A stretch of 64,000 nt of DNA, taken from Actinoplanes auranticolor. Lineage in GTDB: Bacteria > Actinomycetota > Actinomycetes > Mycobacteriales > Micromonosporaceae. This document shows positions 1 to 7,937 of the stretch, piece by piece. A program made the position numbers and the translations under genes. Within the stretch, counting starts at the first letter, position 1. Each line of letters begins with the position of its first letter. The stretch lies in assembly GCF_018332655.1 (NCBI RefSeq), contig NZ_BOQL01000018.1:310001-374000 (forward strand). Direction: 5' to 3'. The notes below the pieces were generated by a model. The model ran no database searches. It was not told where the DNA came from and saw only the letters and a program-made list of their open reading frames with translations.

Positions 1-1
1 G

Positions 2-1363
2 CCGGTGGCCGCTCCGGACGGCACGCTGTGGCTGCACCGCCCCGACGCCGGCCTGCTCTGCCACCTCGCGCCGGACGCCGACCGGGTCTCCTGCACGGTG
101 GCCGTGCCGGCCGGCCGCCACGGCGCGCTGACCCTGGCGCGGGGCGCGGTGACCTTCATGGACACCGACGCCGACACCCTGAGCCCGGTCCACGCCGACT
201 CGCTCGGCACGCCGGTCGCGCTCGACATCGACCTGCCCGACGAGGTGCAGGTGGCCGGCGCGGACCTGCACGGGCGGATCGCCGTCCTCGACCCGCGGAC
301 GCCGCGGCTGCTACTGGTGGACGCGGACTCAGGCCAGGCTGTCCGCGTCACCCTGCCGAGCGGACGCTGGACTGCTCCGGCGGCCGGTCGCTCGTCGGTG
401 GTGCTCCTGGACGCGCAAGCGCGGCGGGTGCACTCGTACGCGTCGGACGGCCGGGCCCAGGGCACCACGGCGGTCCGGGCCGGCGCCGGTGAGCCGCGCC
501 TGAGCCGGGGCCAGGACGGGCGGGTCTACATCGAGGGCGGGGACGGCCGGAATGTGCTGGTCGTGGACGACCGCGGCGGGGTCGGCGCGGTGACCGGCGG
601 TCCGGCCACGGCCGCGGGGCCCGTCACCTCGGCCTCCGGGCCCGTGCCTCCGATGCCCGGCACTACTCCCCCTTCGGCGCCGGGCACGAGCCCCGCGGTG
701 CCTCCCTCGTCCCGTCCCGGTGCGCCGACCGGGCCCGGGACGACGCAGGACACCACCGCGCCACCCCGAGCCGGTCTCCCGGAGGCCGATCTGCGGCCGG
801 TTCCGGCCGGCGTGCCCGGCATGCCCCCCGATCTCAAGGTGGTCGCCCGGGGCCCCCAGCTGGTCGTCACCTGGGGGGCCGCCGCGCCGCACGGGGCTCC
901 CATCACCGCGTACCACCTGGCGTGGGAGCCCGGCGGCGGATCGATCCACCCGGGCGGGGCCCGCTCGGCGACCATCTCCGCGCCGATCCGAGGAGTCACC
1001 TACCGGATCACGCTGGCCGCGAAGAATTCGGCGGGTGTGGGCGCTCCGGCCACCGTCACCATCCCGTACCGGACCCTGACCGTGCGCCGCGGCGTCTCGG
1101 CCGAACACCTGCCGGATTGTCTCAAGCCACGATGCGCCAAGTTCCACATCGAACTGCGCGGCTTCGACCCGAACACCAAGTACGAGATCGACCCGTACTC
1201 CTCCGTCCACGGCGACTTCAACCCGGGGGCCGGGCTGACGACCGACGAGAAGGGCGACCTGACCTCGAGGAGCCGATTCCCGTACAGCGGCATCGGGGAC
1301 ACCGTCTGGGTCATCGTCGACGGACAGGAATCCAACCACTACGTCTGGCCGCCCGGTGACTGA
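2..1363 (+). CDS. Fibronectin type III surface protein, 5' end missing
   Basis: The reading frame is already open at the left edge, so the N-terminus lies outside the window. The N-terminal ~200 visible residues look like repeated beta-strand segments of a propeller (recurring hydrophobic-Asp-x-Asp patterns). A low-complexity Pro/Gly/Thr linker of ~65 residues follows at about 200-265. Next is a fibronectin type III-like domain (about 275-360) with the usual 'ITAYHLAWEP' and 'TYRITLAAKNSAGVG' strands. A C-terminal ~90-residue domain has a Cys pair (LPDCLKPRCAKF). It overlaps the MoxR gene by 8 bp, so the two are co-transcribed. This architecture suggests an exported cell-surface or cell-wall protein, but signal peptide and anchor cannot be seen. 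Function unknown. Confidence 0.75.
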   Translation, partial: PVAAPDGTLWLHRPDAGLLCHLAPDADRVSCTVAVPAGRHGALTLARGAVTFMDTDADTLSPVHADSLGTPVALDIDLPDEVQVAGADLHGRIAVLDPRTPRLLLVDADSGQAVRVTLPSGRWTAPAAGRSSVVLLDAQARRVHSYASDGRAQGTTAVRAGAGEPRLSRGQDGRVYIEGGDGRNVLVVDDRGGVGAVTGGPATAAGPVTSASGPVPPMPGTTPPSAPGTSPAVPPSSRPGAPTGPGTTQDTTAPPRAGLPEADLRPVPAGVPGMPPDLKVVARGPQLVVTWGAAAPHGAPITAYHLAWEPGGGSIHPGGARSATISAPIRGVTYRITLAAKNSAGVGAPATVTIPYRTLTVRRGVSAEHLPDCLKPRCAKFHIELRGFDPNTKYEIDPYSSVHGDFNPGAGLTTDEKGDLTSRSRFPYSGIGDTVWVIVDGQESNHYVWPPGD

Positions 1364-2312
1364 GCCGGCCGCCACCCGGGTCGCGGCCCGGATCATCGAG
1401 AACGTGCAGCGGATCATCCGCGGCAAGCCCGAGCTGGTCCGGCAGGCGGTCGCCGGTCTGCTCGCCGAGGGACACCTGCTCATCGAGGACGTCCCGGGCC
1501 TGGGCAAGACGTCCCTGGCCCGGTGCCTGGCCCGCAGCGTCGGCGGCACCTGGCGGCGCATCCAGTTCACCCCCGACCTGCTGCCCGGCGACATCACCGG
1601 CGTCACCGTGTACCAGCCCGGCGATCAGCGGTTCGTCTTCCATCCCGGCGCGGTGTTCGCCAACGTGGTGGTGGCCGACGAGATCAACCGCGGCACCCCG
1701 AAGACCCAGTCGGCGCTGCTCGAGGTGATGGCCGAGGGCCAGGTCACGGTGGACACCGAGACCCATCCGGTGCCGCGGCCCTTCCTGGTGGTGGCCACCC
1801 AGAACCCGATCGAGCTGGAGGGCACGTACCGGCTGCCCGAGGCGCAGCTCGACCGGTTCCTGATGCGGCTGGCGGTGGGGTACCCGGACTTGGAGTCCGA
1901 GGTGCGGGTGGTGCTCGGCGACCGGGCCGGGGAGACCCCGGACGACCTGCGCCCGGTGGTGGATCTCGGCGCCCTGCGGGTGGCGATCGCCGAGGTACGC
2001 GCGCTGCACGTGGAGGACCTGGTGGTGGAGTACGCCGTACGACTGGCCGCCGCCACCCGGGGCCATCCGGCGCTGCGGTTCGGCGCCAGCGTGCGCGGCA
2101 GCGTGGCGCTGGTCCGGGCCGGTCAGGCGTTCGCCGTGATCGACGGCCGGGACTTCGTCACGCCGGACGACATCAAGGACGTCGCGGTGCCGGTCCTGGC
2201 CCACCGGCTGGTCCTCACCCCCGAGGCCGAGCTGGGTACGCGGAGCACCGGGGACATCGTCACGGAGGTGCTCTCGTCCACCGCCGCCCCGCTGACGGCC
2301 CGCGGCCGCTGA
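1356..2312 (+). CDS. MoxR-family AAA+ ATPase
   Basis: A 318-residue AAA+ ATPase of the MoxR type, the normal family length. The Walker A segment is VPGLGKT with Lys51, and Walker B is 'VVVADEINR'. Sensor 1 is 'FLVVATQNPIE', followed by the MoxR hallmark 'GTYRLPEAQLDRFLMR' and an AAA lid domain. MoxR ATPases act as chaperones that mature or insert metal cofactors or membrane complexes, usually together with DUF58 or VWA partners. Both typical partners follow directly (DUF58 then TgpA-type protein). The GTG start overlaps the preceding stop. Substrate unknown; the fn3 protein upstream and the two membrane proteins downstream are the natural candidates. Confidence 0.93.
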   Translation: MTEPAATRVAARIIENVQRIIRGKPELVRQAVAGLLAEGHLLIEDVPGLGKTSLARCLARSVGGTWRRIQFTPDLLPGDITGVTVYQPGDQRFVFHPGAVFANVVVADEINRGTPKTQSALLEVMAEGQVTVDTETHPVPRPFLVVATQNPIELEGTYRLPEAQLDRFLMRLAVGYPDLESEVRVVLGDRAGETPDDLRPVVDLGALRVAIAEVRALHVEDLVVEYAVRLAAATRGHPALRFGASVRGSVALVRAGQAFAVIDGRDFVTPDDIKDVAVPVLAHRLVLTPEAELGTRSTGDIVTEVLSSTAAPLTARGR

Positions 2313-2314
2313 CT

Positions 2315-3406
2315 GTGCGTCCGACCCGGCGCGGCGTGACGGTCCTGGTCGCGGCGGCGCTGCTGACCGCGTACGGCTGGTGGGGGTCCTATCCGCTGGT
2401 GACTCTGCTCGGCGTGTGCGGGCTCGCCGTCGTGCCCGCCGTGCTGCCGCTGACCGGCGGGCGGCTGCGGGCCGAGGTGACCCGGACGATCGAGCCGGAC
2501 CGGGTGCAGCGGGGACGGCCGGCCCGGGCGGTGCTGCGGGTCCGGAATGCGGGCCGACGTCACCAGGGCGGTTTTACCGCGGTCGACTCCATCGGAGCCA
2601 CCTCCCGCACCGTACGGGTGGACAGCCTGCGCGCCGGGGCCGAAGCGGTGCACGAGTACGCGCTGCCCACCACCGCCCGCGGCCGGGTCACCGTCGGCCC
2701 GCTGAGGCTGGACCGCACCGACCCGCTCGGACTGACCAGGAACAGGCTGACCGTGGGCGGCGCGGTGACCCTGGTGGTGCATCCGCGGCAGCTACCGGTC
2801 CGGCCCCCGTCCGGTGGGCACGTCCGGCACCAGCAGGGCGGCCGGCTCACCGACGACGCTCCCGGCGGCTCGGCCGACCTGCAGGACGTCCGCGAGTACG
2901 TACCCGGCGACGAGGTGCGGCACCTGCACTGGAAGGCGACCGCGCACACCGGCCGGCTGATGGTGCGCGACCTGGCCGACGCCCGGGAGAGCCGGTTGAC
3001 CGTCCTGCTGGACACCCGCGCCGGCGTCCTGTCCGCGGGCGACTTCGAGGAGGCCGTCGACCTGGCCGCCTCCCTGCTCTACGCGGCCGCCCGCGCCGGC
3101 CACCCGTCCCAGCTGGTCACCCCGGGCGGCCGGGTCATGCCGGTGCACAGCGCCGGACCTGCCCTGCGTCAGTTCCTGGACGCGCTGTCGGAGATCCGGG
3201 CCGACGCCACCCCGGTCACCGGCCTGCTGCTCCCGCCCCGCACCGGCCGCGTGGTCGTGATCACCGCGGCCGGCATCCCGCCACCACCGGGCCGGGCCCT
3301 CGTCGTCCTGCTCGGCGCCGGCACCTCCGCCCCGGGATCGGGCCGGGTGATCCACGCCGGCGACGCCGCCGACGCGATCCGCCGGTGGAACGAGGCCGGC
3401 TGGTGA
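2315..3406 (+). CDS. DUF58 domain membrane protein
   Basis: About 363 residues from a GTG two bases after the MoxR stop; this start was chosen because it gives the expected N-terminal membrane hairpin (two hydrophobic helices within residues 8-45). The DUF58 signature lies near residues 200-215: 'LQDVREYVPGDEVRHLHWKA' followed by 'TGRLMVRDL'. The C-terminal half has a VWA-like fold. DUF58 proteins almost always sit between moxR and a transglutaminase-core gene, as here, and are thought to form a membrane complex with them. The last 4 bp overlap the next start (GTGA), indicating translational coupling. Confidence 0.9.
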   Translation: MRPTRRGVTVLVAAALLTAYGWWGSYPLVTLLGVCGLAVVPAVLPLTGGRLRAEVTRTIEPDRVQRGRPARAVLRVRNAGRRHQGGFTAVDSIGATSRTVRVDSLRAGAEAVHEYALPTTARGRVTVGPLRLDRTDPLGLTRNRLTVGGAVTLVVHPRQLPVRPPSGGHVRHQQGGRLTDDAPGGSADLQDVREYVPGDEVRHLHWKATAHTGRLMVRDLADARESRLTVLLDTRAGVLSAGDFEEAVDLAASLLYAAARAGHPSQLVTPGGRVMPVHSAGPALRQFLDALSEIRADATPVTGLLLPPRTGRVVVITAAGIPPPPGRALVVLLGAGTSAPGSGRVIHAGDAADAIRRWNEAGW

Positions 3407-5460
3407 GGACCACGTCCGTCGTGCTCGCCGCCGCGGTCGGGGGGATGCTCTTCGCGCCGGTGTTCGGCGTCCCCGCTCTCCTGCTGGCCGTGCTCGTCCC
3501 GGCTCTCGCCGTCCTGCTGGTCGCCCGGCTGTGCGACCGCGGCGCCGCGTTGCGCGACTGGCGGCCGCTGTGCACCGCCGCGGCCGGCCTGCTGACCGCC
3601 GCCCAGATCCTGTGGTGGCCGGCGGGCATCCTGACCCCGCGCCTGCTGCCGTCGCTGCGCACCGGCGTCACCGAGTCCTGGCGGCTGGCCCTCCAGTCGA
3701 CCTGGCCCGCCCGCCCGGACCCGGAGCTGCTCGTCTTCGTCCCGCTGCTGGTGGTGGCGGCGGCGGTGCTCGGCGTGGAGCTCGTACACCGGCTGCGCGC
3801 TCCCCTGCCGGCCCTGCTGCCCAGCCTGGCCCTGGTCGTCTTCACCCAGCTGTACGCCGCGCTGCCCCCGCTCCCCGCGACCGTCGCCGCCCTCGCGTAC
3901 GCGGTGCCGGCCGGGACGCTGCTGGTAGCGGCCCGGCCGGCCGGCGCGCGGGTGTCGTGGACCTGGGTCCCGGCGACAGCGGCGCTCGCCGCCGTGGTCC
4001 TGGCCGGCCTCGCCCTGCCGGACACGCCGCCGCGCTACACGCTGCGCCAGGACCAGGTGGTGCCGCTGGACGACACGGCGCTCACCAACCCGCTGGACGA
4101 GATCGCCGTACGTCTGCGGGACCCCGATGCCGAGGTCTTCCGGGTCGGCGGCGACACGCTGCCGGACCGCTGGCCGCTGGTCGTGCTGGACGCGTTCGAC
4201 GGGGTGAACTGGACGCCCGCCGCGACCTTCCGGTGGCTCGGCTCGGGCCTGGAGCCGGGACCGGGTGTCACCGTACGGGTCGAGGAACGCACCGCGGAGA
4301 TCACCACGGCCGGCACCGGCGGACCCTGGCTGCCCAGTCAGAGCTGGCCCGCCTCGGTGCGCGGCGCGGACCCGGTGGTCGTCCCGGAACACGGCACGCT
4401 GCTGCGGCCGGGACCGCCCGGCCCGGCGCGGTACACGCTGAGGTGGTGGGAGCCGCGGGTGGACGTGGCCGCGCTCGCCGGGGCCGAGGTGGACCCGGAC
4501 GCTCCGGGCGGGCTGAACGGCATCGGGGAGGCGCCGGCCGGGGTGGCCGTGCTGGCCCGGGAGGCGACGCGGGGCCTGCGGCCGTCGTTCCGTACCGCAC
4601 TGGTCCTGGAGGACTTCCTGCGGACCCGCTACGACCTGGCGGTGGGCACCGACCTGCCGACCGGGCACGGGTGGCCGCAGCTGACGAAGTTCCTGCTCGA
4701 GAACCGGCGTGGCACCAGCGAGCAGTTCGCGACGTCCTACGTGGCCCTGGCGCGGATCGTCGGCATCCCGGCCCGGGTGGCGGTCGGCTTCCGCGCGCCG
4801 GCCGGCGCGACGACGATCCGCAACGGTGACGTGCTGGCCTGGCCGGAGGTGGCCGTGCGGGGGGTCGGATGGGTGCCGCTCAACCCCGGTGGCCGTCCCT
4901 CCACGACCCCGTCGGCAACCGGCGGGCTGGCCGCGGCGGCCGAACAGGCGCGGGCCGGTCTGCCCGCCCCGGACGACGTCCGCAACCCCCCGCTGGGCCG
5001 CCCGGGACCCGGCGCTCCCGCGTCCGGCCGCGACGGCTGGCCCGGGCTGTTACTCCTGCCGATGGTGCCGCTGCTGCTCTGGCCGATCGCCGCGCCCGCC
5101 GCCTGGGGCCTGCGGGCCCGCCGGCGCCGGCGCCGAGCCGGCCGGGAGTCGGTGGTGGGCGCGTGGGCGGAGGTGCGCGACCGGCTCCGGGCCCACGGGG
5201 TCCCGGTGTCGTCCGCGATGACGGCTCGTGACCTGGCCGCGGCGGCCGAGCCGGTCACCGATACCGCGACGGGCGACGAGCTGCGCCGCCTGGCCGCCAC
5301 GATGGACCGGTCACTGTGGTCGGGACGGTCACCGGACCACGAGCAGGTCGAGCAGACCTGGGCGGGCGTCCGAAGCGTCCGCCGGGCGCTGGCCCGCCGC
5401 GGTCCCCGGGCGCGGGTACGGGCGACGCTGAGTCTGCGCGGTCTGCTGCCGCCCCGCTGA
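3403..5460 (+). CDS. TgpA-type membrane protein with catalytically dead transglutaminase-like core
   Basis: 685 residues. The N-terminus carries about six to seven transmembrane helices (to ~residue 205), then an extracytoplasmic transglutaminase-like domain (about 380-500), a C-terminal membrane helix (about 548-568) and a cytoplasmic tail (DUF4129-like position). The fold signature is clear: 'GTSEQFATSYVALARIVGIP' and 'LAWPEVAVRGVGWVPLNPGG'. However, the catalytic Cys position is Ser439, the His of the HAW motif is Leu478, and the Asp after GWVP is Asn494, so the Cys-His-Asp triad is absent. It should bind rather than process its ligand. Last gene of the fn3-MoxR-DUF58 operon, ending one base from the converging downstream gene. 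Confidence 0.88.
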   Translation: MRTTSVVLAAAVGGMLFAPVFGVPALLLAVLVPALAVLLVARLCDRGAALRDWRPLCTAAAGLLTAAQILWWPAGILTPRLLPSLRTGVTESWRLALQSTWPARPDPELLVFVPLLVVAAAVLGVELVHRLRAPLPALLPSLALVVFTQLYAALPPLPATVAALAYAVPAGTLLVAARPAGARVSWTWVPATAALAAVVLAGLALPDTPPRYTLRQDQVVPLDDTALTNPLDEIAVRLRDPDAEVFRVGGDTLPDRWPLVVLDAFDGVNWTPAATFRWLGSGLEPGPGVTVRVEERTAEITTAGTGGPWLPSQSWPASVRGADPVVVPEHGTLLRPGPPGPARYTLRWWEPRVDVAALAGAEVDPDAPGGLNGIGEAPAGVAVLAREATRGLRPSFRTALVLEDFLRTRYDLAVGTDLPTGHGWPQLTKFLLENRRGTSEQFATSYVALARIVGIPARVAVGFRAPAGATTIRNGDVLAWPEVAVRGVGWVPLNPGGRPSTTPSATGGLAAAAEQARAGLPAPDDVRNPPLGRPGPGAPASGRDGWPGLLLLPMVPLLLWPIAAPAAWGLRARRRRRRAGRESVVGAWAEVRDRLRAHGVPVSSAMTARDLAAAAEPVTDTATGDELRRLAATMDRSLWSGRSPDHEQVEQTWAGVRSVRRALARRGPRARVRATLSLRGLLPPR

Positions 5461-5461
5461 C

Positions 5462-6415
5462 TCAGGCCGGGCAGTCCGCCGTACGGATCGGCACCGGGTC
5501 GCTCTTGACGAAGGAAGTCCCGTCCGTGCCCTGCACGGTCATGCAGTACGGCAGGTCCGGCTCGACCCGGACCTCGAAGCTCGTGGTACGCCCGGCCAGC
5601 ATCACCTGCGGCGTCCGGCCCCGCGGCGTGACCACGACCGCATACGTCAGGCCGGCTCGTCCCCGCCACCTCAGCTCCACGACGTCCCCGCGATCGACCG
5701 GCGGGGCCACGGCCAGACGCGCGGCCGGAGCGGAACTCACCACCGGGCCCGCATTGCTCGTCCGTGCCGGTTCGTCCTCGCCGTCCCGGGCGATCAGCAC
5801 AGCCCCGGCCACCGCCACCGCCACGACGCCGACCGGGATCACCCAGCGCATCCGGCGCGCCGGCCGGTGCGGCCCGAACTCCACGATCGGCCCGCCCCGC
5901 GGCAACCGGACATCCGCGCGCCCGGCGGCGAACCGCAGCACGGCCGCCAGCCCCGCCCGGTCGTCCGTCCCCGCGCGGCCGGTGGCGAAGTCGGTCAGCA
6001 CCGCAGACCCGTCGGCCCGGAACAGCACGTTGCCCGGCGTCACCGCCCCGTGGGTGAGCCCGGCCGCCCGGACGGCGTCGAGCGCCCCGCTCACCGTGGC
6101 CTCGAGCTCGGCCACCTCGTCCGGGTGCATCGGCCCCGTCGACGCCACCAGCTCAGGCAACGACTGAGTGACCAGCTCCCGCCGTACCGCCCAGCGCCCG
6201 TCCGGCAGCCGCACCAGCCGGGGCTCCGGCACGACGATGGACTCGTGGTCCGCCAGCACCGACAGTCGCCGTAGCCGCGCCTGGATCCGCCGCCGGGCCC
6301 AGGGTCCCGGGTGCCCGTCGAGCACCTTCAGCGCGTACGCCGCGCCCGTACGCCCGTCGACCCCGGCCAGGACGGACGCCGCCTCGTCCAGCGGCACCAG
6401 GTCGTCGTGAGACAC
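5462..6415 (-). CDS. Membrane-anchored protein-kinase-like protein (probable pseudokinase)
   Basis: 317 residues, GTG start. The N-terminal ~180 residues follow a shortened Ser/Thr kinase fold. Lys30 sits in 'AYALKVL' (the VAIK position), 'THGAVTPGNVLF' near residue 121 replaces the HRD...N catalytic loop, and 'VLTDFATG' replaces DFG. The catalytic-loop Asp is missing, and the activation segment and C-lobe are severely shortened, so phosphotransfer is unlikely. A transmembrane helix (about 189-208) leads to a small extracytoplasmic beta domain with two Cys (C-terminal 'YCMTVQGTDG'), resembling an fn3 fold. It converges with the MoxR/DUF58/TgpA operon, one base between stops. By analogy to MviN-type pseudokinases it may be a scaffold; that is inference. 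Confidence 0.72.
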   Translation of the reverse strand: MSHDDLVPLDEAASVLAGVDGRTGAAYALKVLDGHPGPWARRRIQARLRRLSVLADHESIVVPEPRLVRLPDGRWAVRRELVTQSLPELVASTGPMHPDEVAELEATVSGALDAVRAAGLTHGAVTPGNVLFRADGSAVLTDFATGRAGTDDRAGLAAVLRFAAGRADVRLPRGGPIVEFGPHRPARRMRWVIPVGVVAVAVAGAVLIARDGEDEPARTSNAGPVVSSAPAARLAVAPPVDRGDVVELRWRGRAGLTYAVVVTPRGRTPQVMLAGRTTSFEVRVEPDLPYCMTVQGTDGTSFVKSDPVPIRTADCPA

Positions 6416-6516
6416 GGACCCGCCCCTTCGACACTCCCCGGGAGATTCATGACATTCCGTTCAGCCTAGACGGCGTCGACGCCGCTCGATCCGGCGGAGC
6501 CCGTGCGGCGGTGATG

Positions 6517-6545
6517 TTGACAAGCCGGGAGCCCTGCCCTAGCTT
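6517..6545 (+). promoter_or_regulatory. Sigma-70-type promoter of the alpha/beta hydrolase operon
   Basis: A perfect -35 hexamer TTGACA (6517-6522) is followed after exactly 17 bp by TAGCTT (6540-6545), which fits the actinobacterial TAnnnT -10. The predicted start of transcription falls about 45 bp before the GTG of the hydrolase gene. Confidence 0.62.
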
Positions 6546-6553
6546 TTAGCTAA
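6546..6553. promoter_or_regulatory. Palindrome TTAGCTAA abutting the -10 box
   Basis: An 8-bp perfect palindrome directly after the -10 box. The half-site GCTAATG recurs about 20 bp downstream, inside CGGCTAATG. The position over the expected transcription start is that of a repressor operator. No dedicated regulator gene is adjacent. Confidence 0.35.
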
Positions 6554-6598
6554 TGGCAGTAGCCAAACGGCTAATGCACGAATCATGGGGAGATCGTT

Positions 6599-7429
6599 GT
6601 GACCGAGTTCCTGGCCGTCGACGCCGGCACGATCGCCTACGAGGTGGCCGGTGACGGGCCGCTGGTCGTGCTGGCGCACGGCATGGGCGACAGCCGCGCG
6701 GCGTACCGGTTCGTCACGCCGGAGCTGATCGCCGCCGGCTACCGGGTGGCCGCTGTCGACCTGCGCGGCACCGGTGAGTCGAGCGCGCAGTGGCCGTCGT
6801 ACAGCCGTACCGATATCGCGGGTGACCTGATCGCGGTGATCCGCCACCTCGGTGGCCCGGCCGTGCTGGTCGGCCACTCGATCTCCGGCGGGGCCGCGAC
6901 CATCGCGGCCGCCCGGGCGCCGGAGCTGCTCACCGGGATCGTCGAGCTGGCGCCGTTCACCCGCGCGCAGACGGTGAAACTGAGCGACCTGAAGTCCGGT
7001 GCCTACCGCAAAGGCGCGCTGATGCTGGCCCGCACCATGATGGGCAGCGCCGGGCAGTGGCTCCGGTACCTCGAGCACGCCTACCCGGGCACCAGGCCCG
7101 CCGACTGGGCCGCCCGGCAGGCTCAGATCGAGGCGATGGTGCGCGAGCCCGGCCGGATGAAGGCGCTCCAGGGCATGCTCAAGGCTTCGCCCGCCGACGC
7201 CGGGGCGCAGCTGGGCAACGTGCGCTGCCCGGCCCTGATCATCCAGGGCTCGCTCGACCCGGACTGGGCCGACCCGCGCGCCGAGGGCGAGGCCATCGTG
7301 GCCGCGCTGCCGGCCGGCCTGGGACGGCTCGAGATCATCGAGGGCGCCGGGCACTACCCGCACGCCCAGTACCCCGGCGAGACGGCGCGCCTCGTGCTCG
7401 CCTTCCTCCGGGCGAACGCCCGTGCCTAG
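6599..7429 (+). CDS. Alpha/beta hydrolase
   Basis: 276 residues from a GTG preceded by GGGGAG at a good distance. It has a typical alpha/beta-hydrolase layout: oxyanion 'VLAHGMGDS' near residue 28, nucleophile elbow 'LVGHSISGG' (Ser about 95), acid in 'IQGSLDPDWADP' and catalytic His in 'IEGAGHYPHAQYP' near the C-terminus. No signal peptide, so it is cytoplasmic. The substrate cannot be told from sequence; the family includes esterases, haloperoxidase-like enzymes and lactonases. It overlaps the next gene by 8 bp and is preceded by a near-consensus promoter with a palindrome that suggests repression. Confidence 0.9.
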   Translation: MTEFLAVDAGTIAYEVAGDGPLVVLAHGMGDSRAAYRFVTPELIAAGYRVAAVDLRGTGESSAQWPSYSRTDIAGDLIAVIRHLGGPAVLVGHSISGGAATIAAARAPELLTGIVELAPFTRAQTVKLSDLKSGAYRKGALMLARTMMGSAGQWLRYLEHAYPGTRPADWAARQAQIEAMVREPGRMKALQGMLKASPADAGAQLGNVRCPALIIQGSLDPDWADPRAEGEAIVAALPAGLGRLEIIEGAGHYPHAQYPGETARLVLAFLRANARA

Positions 7430-7844
7430 CGCCGAGCTCGCCCCGGCCGGCGAGCAGACTCCCGGCGTGGTCACCGGCCGGCCCCTCACCTGGCTGCGGA
7501 TCGAGGGCCTGGCCGTCGCCGGAGCCGCAGTGGTTCTCTTCGCCGCCACCGGTCACTCCTGGTGGCTGCTCCCGGCGCTGTTCCTGGTTCCGGACCTGTC
7601 CTGGCTCGCCTATCTCGCCGGGCCGAAGGCCGGCGCGTGGTTCTACAACCTCGCGCACTCCGCACCGCTGCCCTTGGCCCTGCTCGGCGCCGGAGCCTGG
7701 TGGGACAACAGCGCACTCACCGTCGCCGGTGCGGTCGGCCTGTTCCACCTCGGCCTGGACCGGCTCCTGAGATACGGCCTCAAGTACGACCACAGCTTCG
7801 GTCTCACCCACCTCGGCAGCCACGGCCCCCGCCAGCACCACTGA
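7422..7844 (+). CDS. DUF4260 family small membrane protein
   Basis: 140 residues with three to four hydrophobic helices. Conserved-looking segments 'PDLSWLAYLAGPKAGAWFYN', 'HS..LPLALL' and the C-terminal 'GLDRLLRYGLKYDHSFGLTH' match the DUF4260 family. DUF4260 proteins have no established function and are often encoded next to hydrolases or TetR-type regulators. The GTG start lies within the end of the hydrolase gene, so the pair is co-translated. Assignment is by recalled motif, not by database search. Confidence 0.78.
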   Translation: MPSAELAPAGEQTPGVVTGRPLTWLRIEGLAVAGAAVVLFAATGHSWWLLPALFLVPDLSWLAYLAGPKAGAWFYNLAHSAPLPLALLGAGAWWDNSALTVAGAVGLFHLGLDRLLRYGLKYDHSFGLTHLGSHGPRQHH

Positions 7845-7868
7845 CTGGTTCGAGGCGACAGCCGACGG

Positions 7869-7905
7869 CGGCGGCCACCGGTGCGGGTAGCACCGGTGGC
7901 CGCCG
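7869..7905. terminator. Bidirectional stem-loop terminator
   Basis: A perfect 16-bp stem: CGGCGGCCACCGGTGC (7869-7884) pairs with 7890-7905 around the 5-nt loop GGGTA. There is no U-tract, as is common in actinomycetes. It sits between the converging DUF4260 and beta-helix genes and can serve both. Confidence 0.75.
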
Positions 7906-7937
7906 GGTTCACGTCGATGGTGGGTCAGGCGTCAGGG

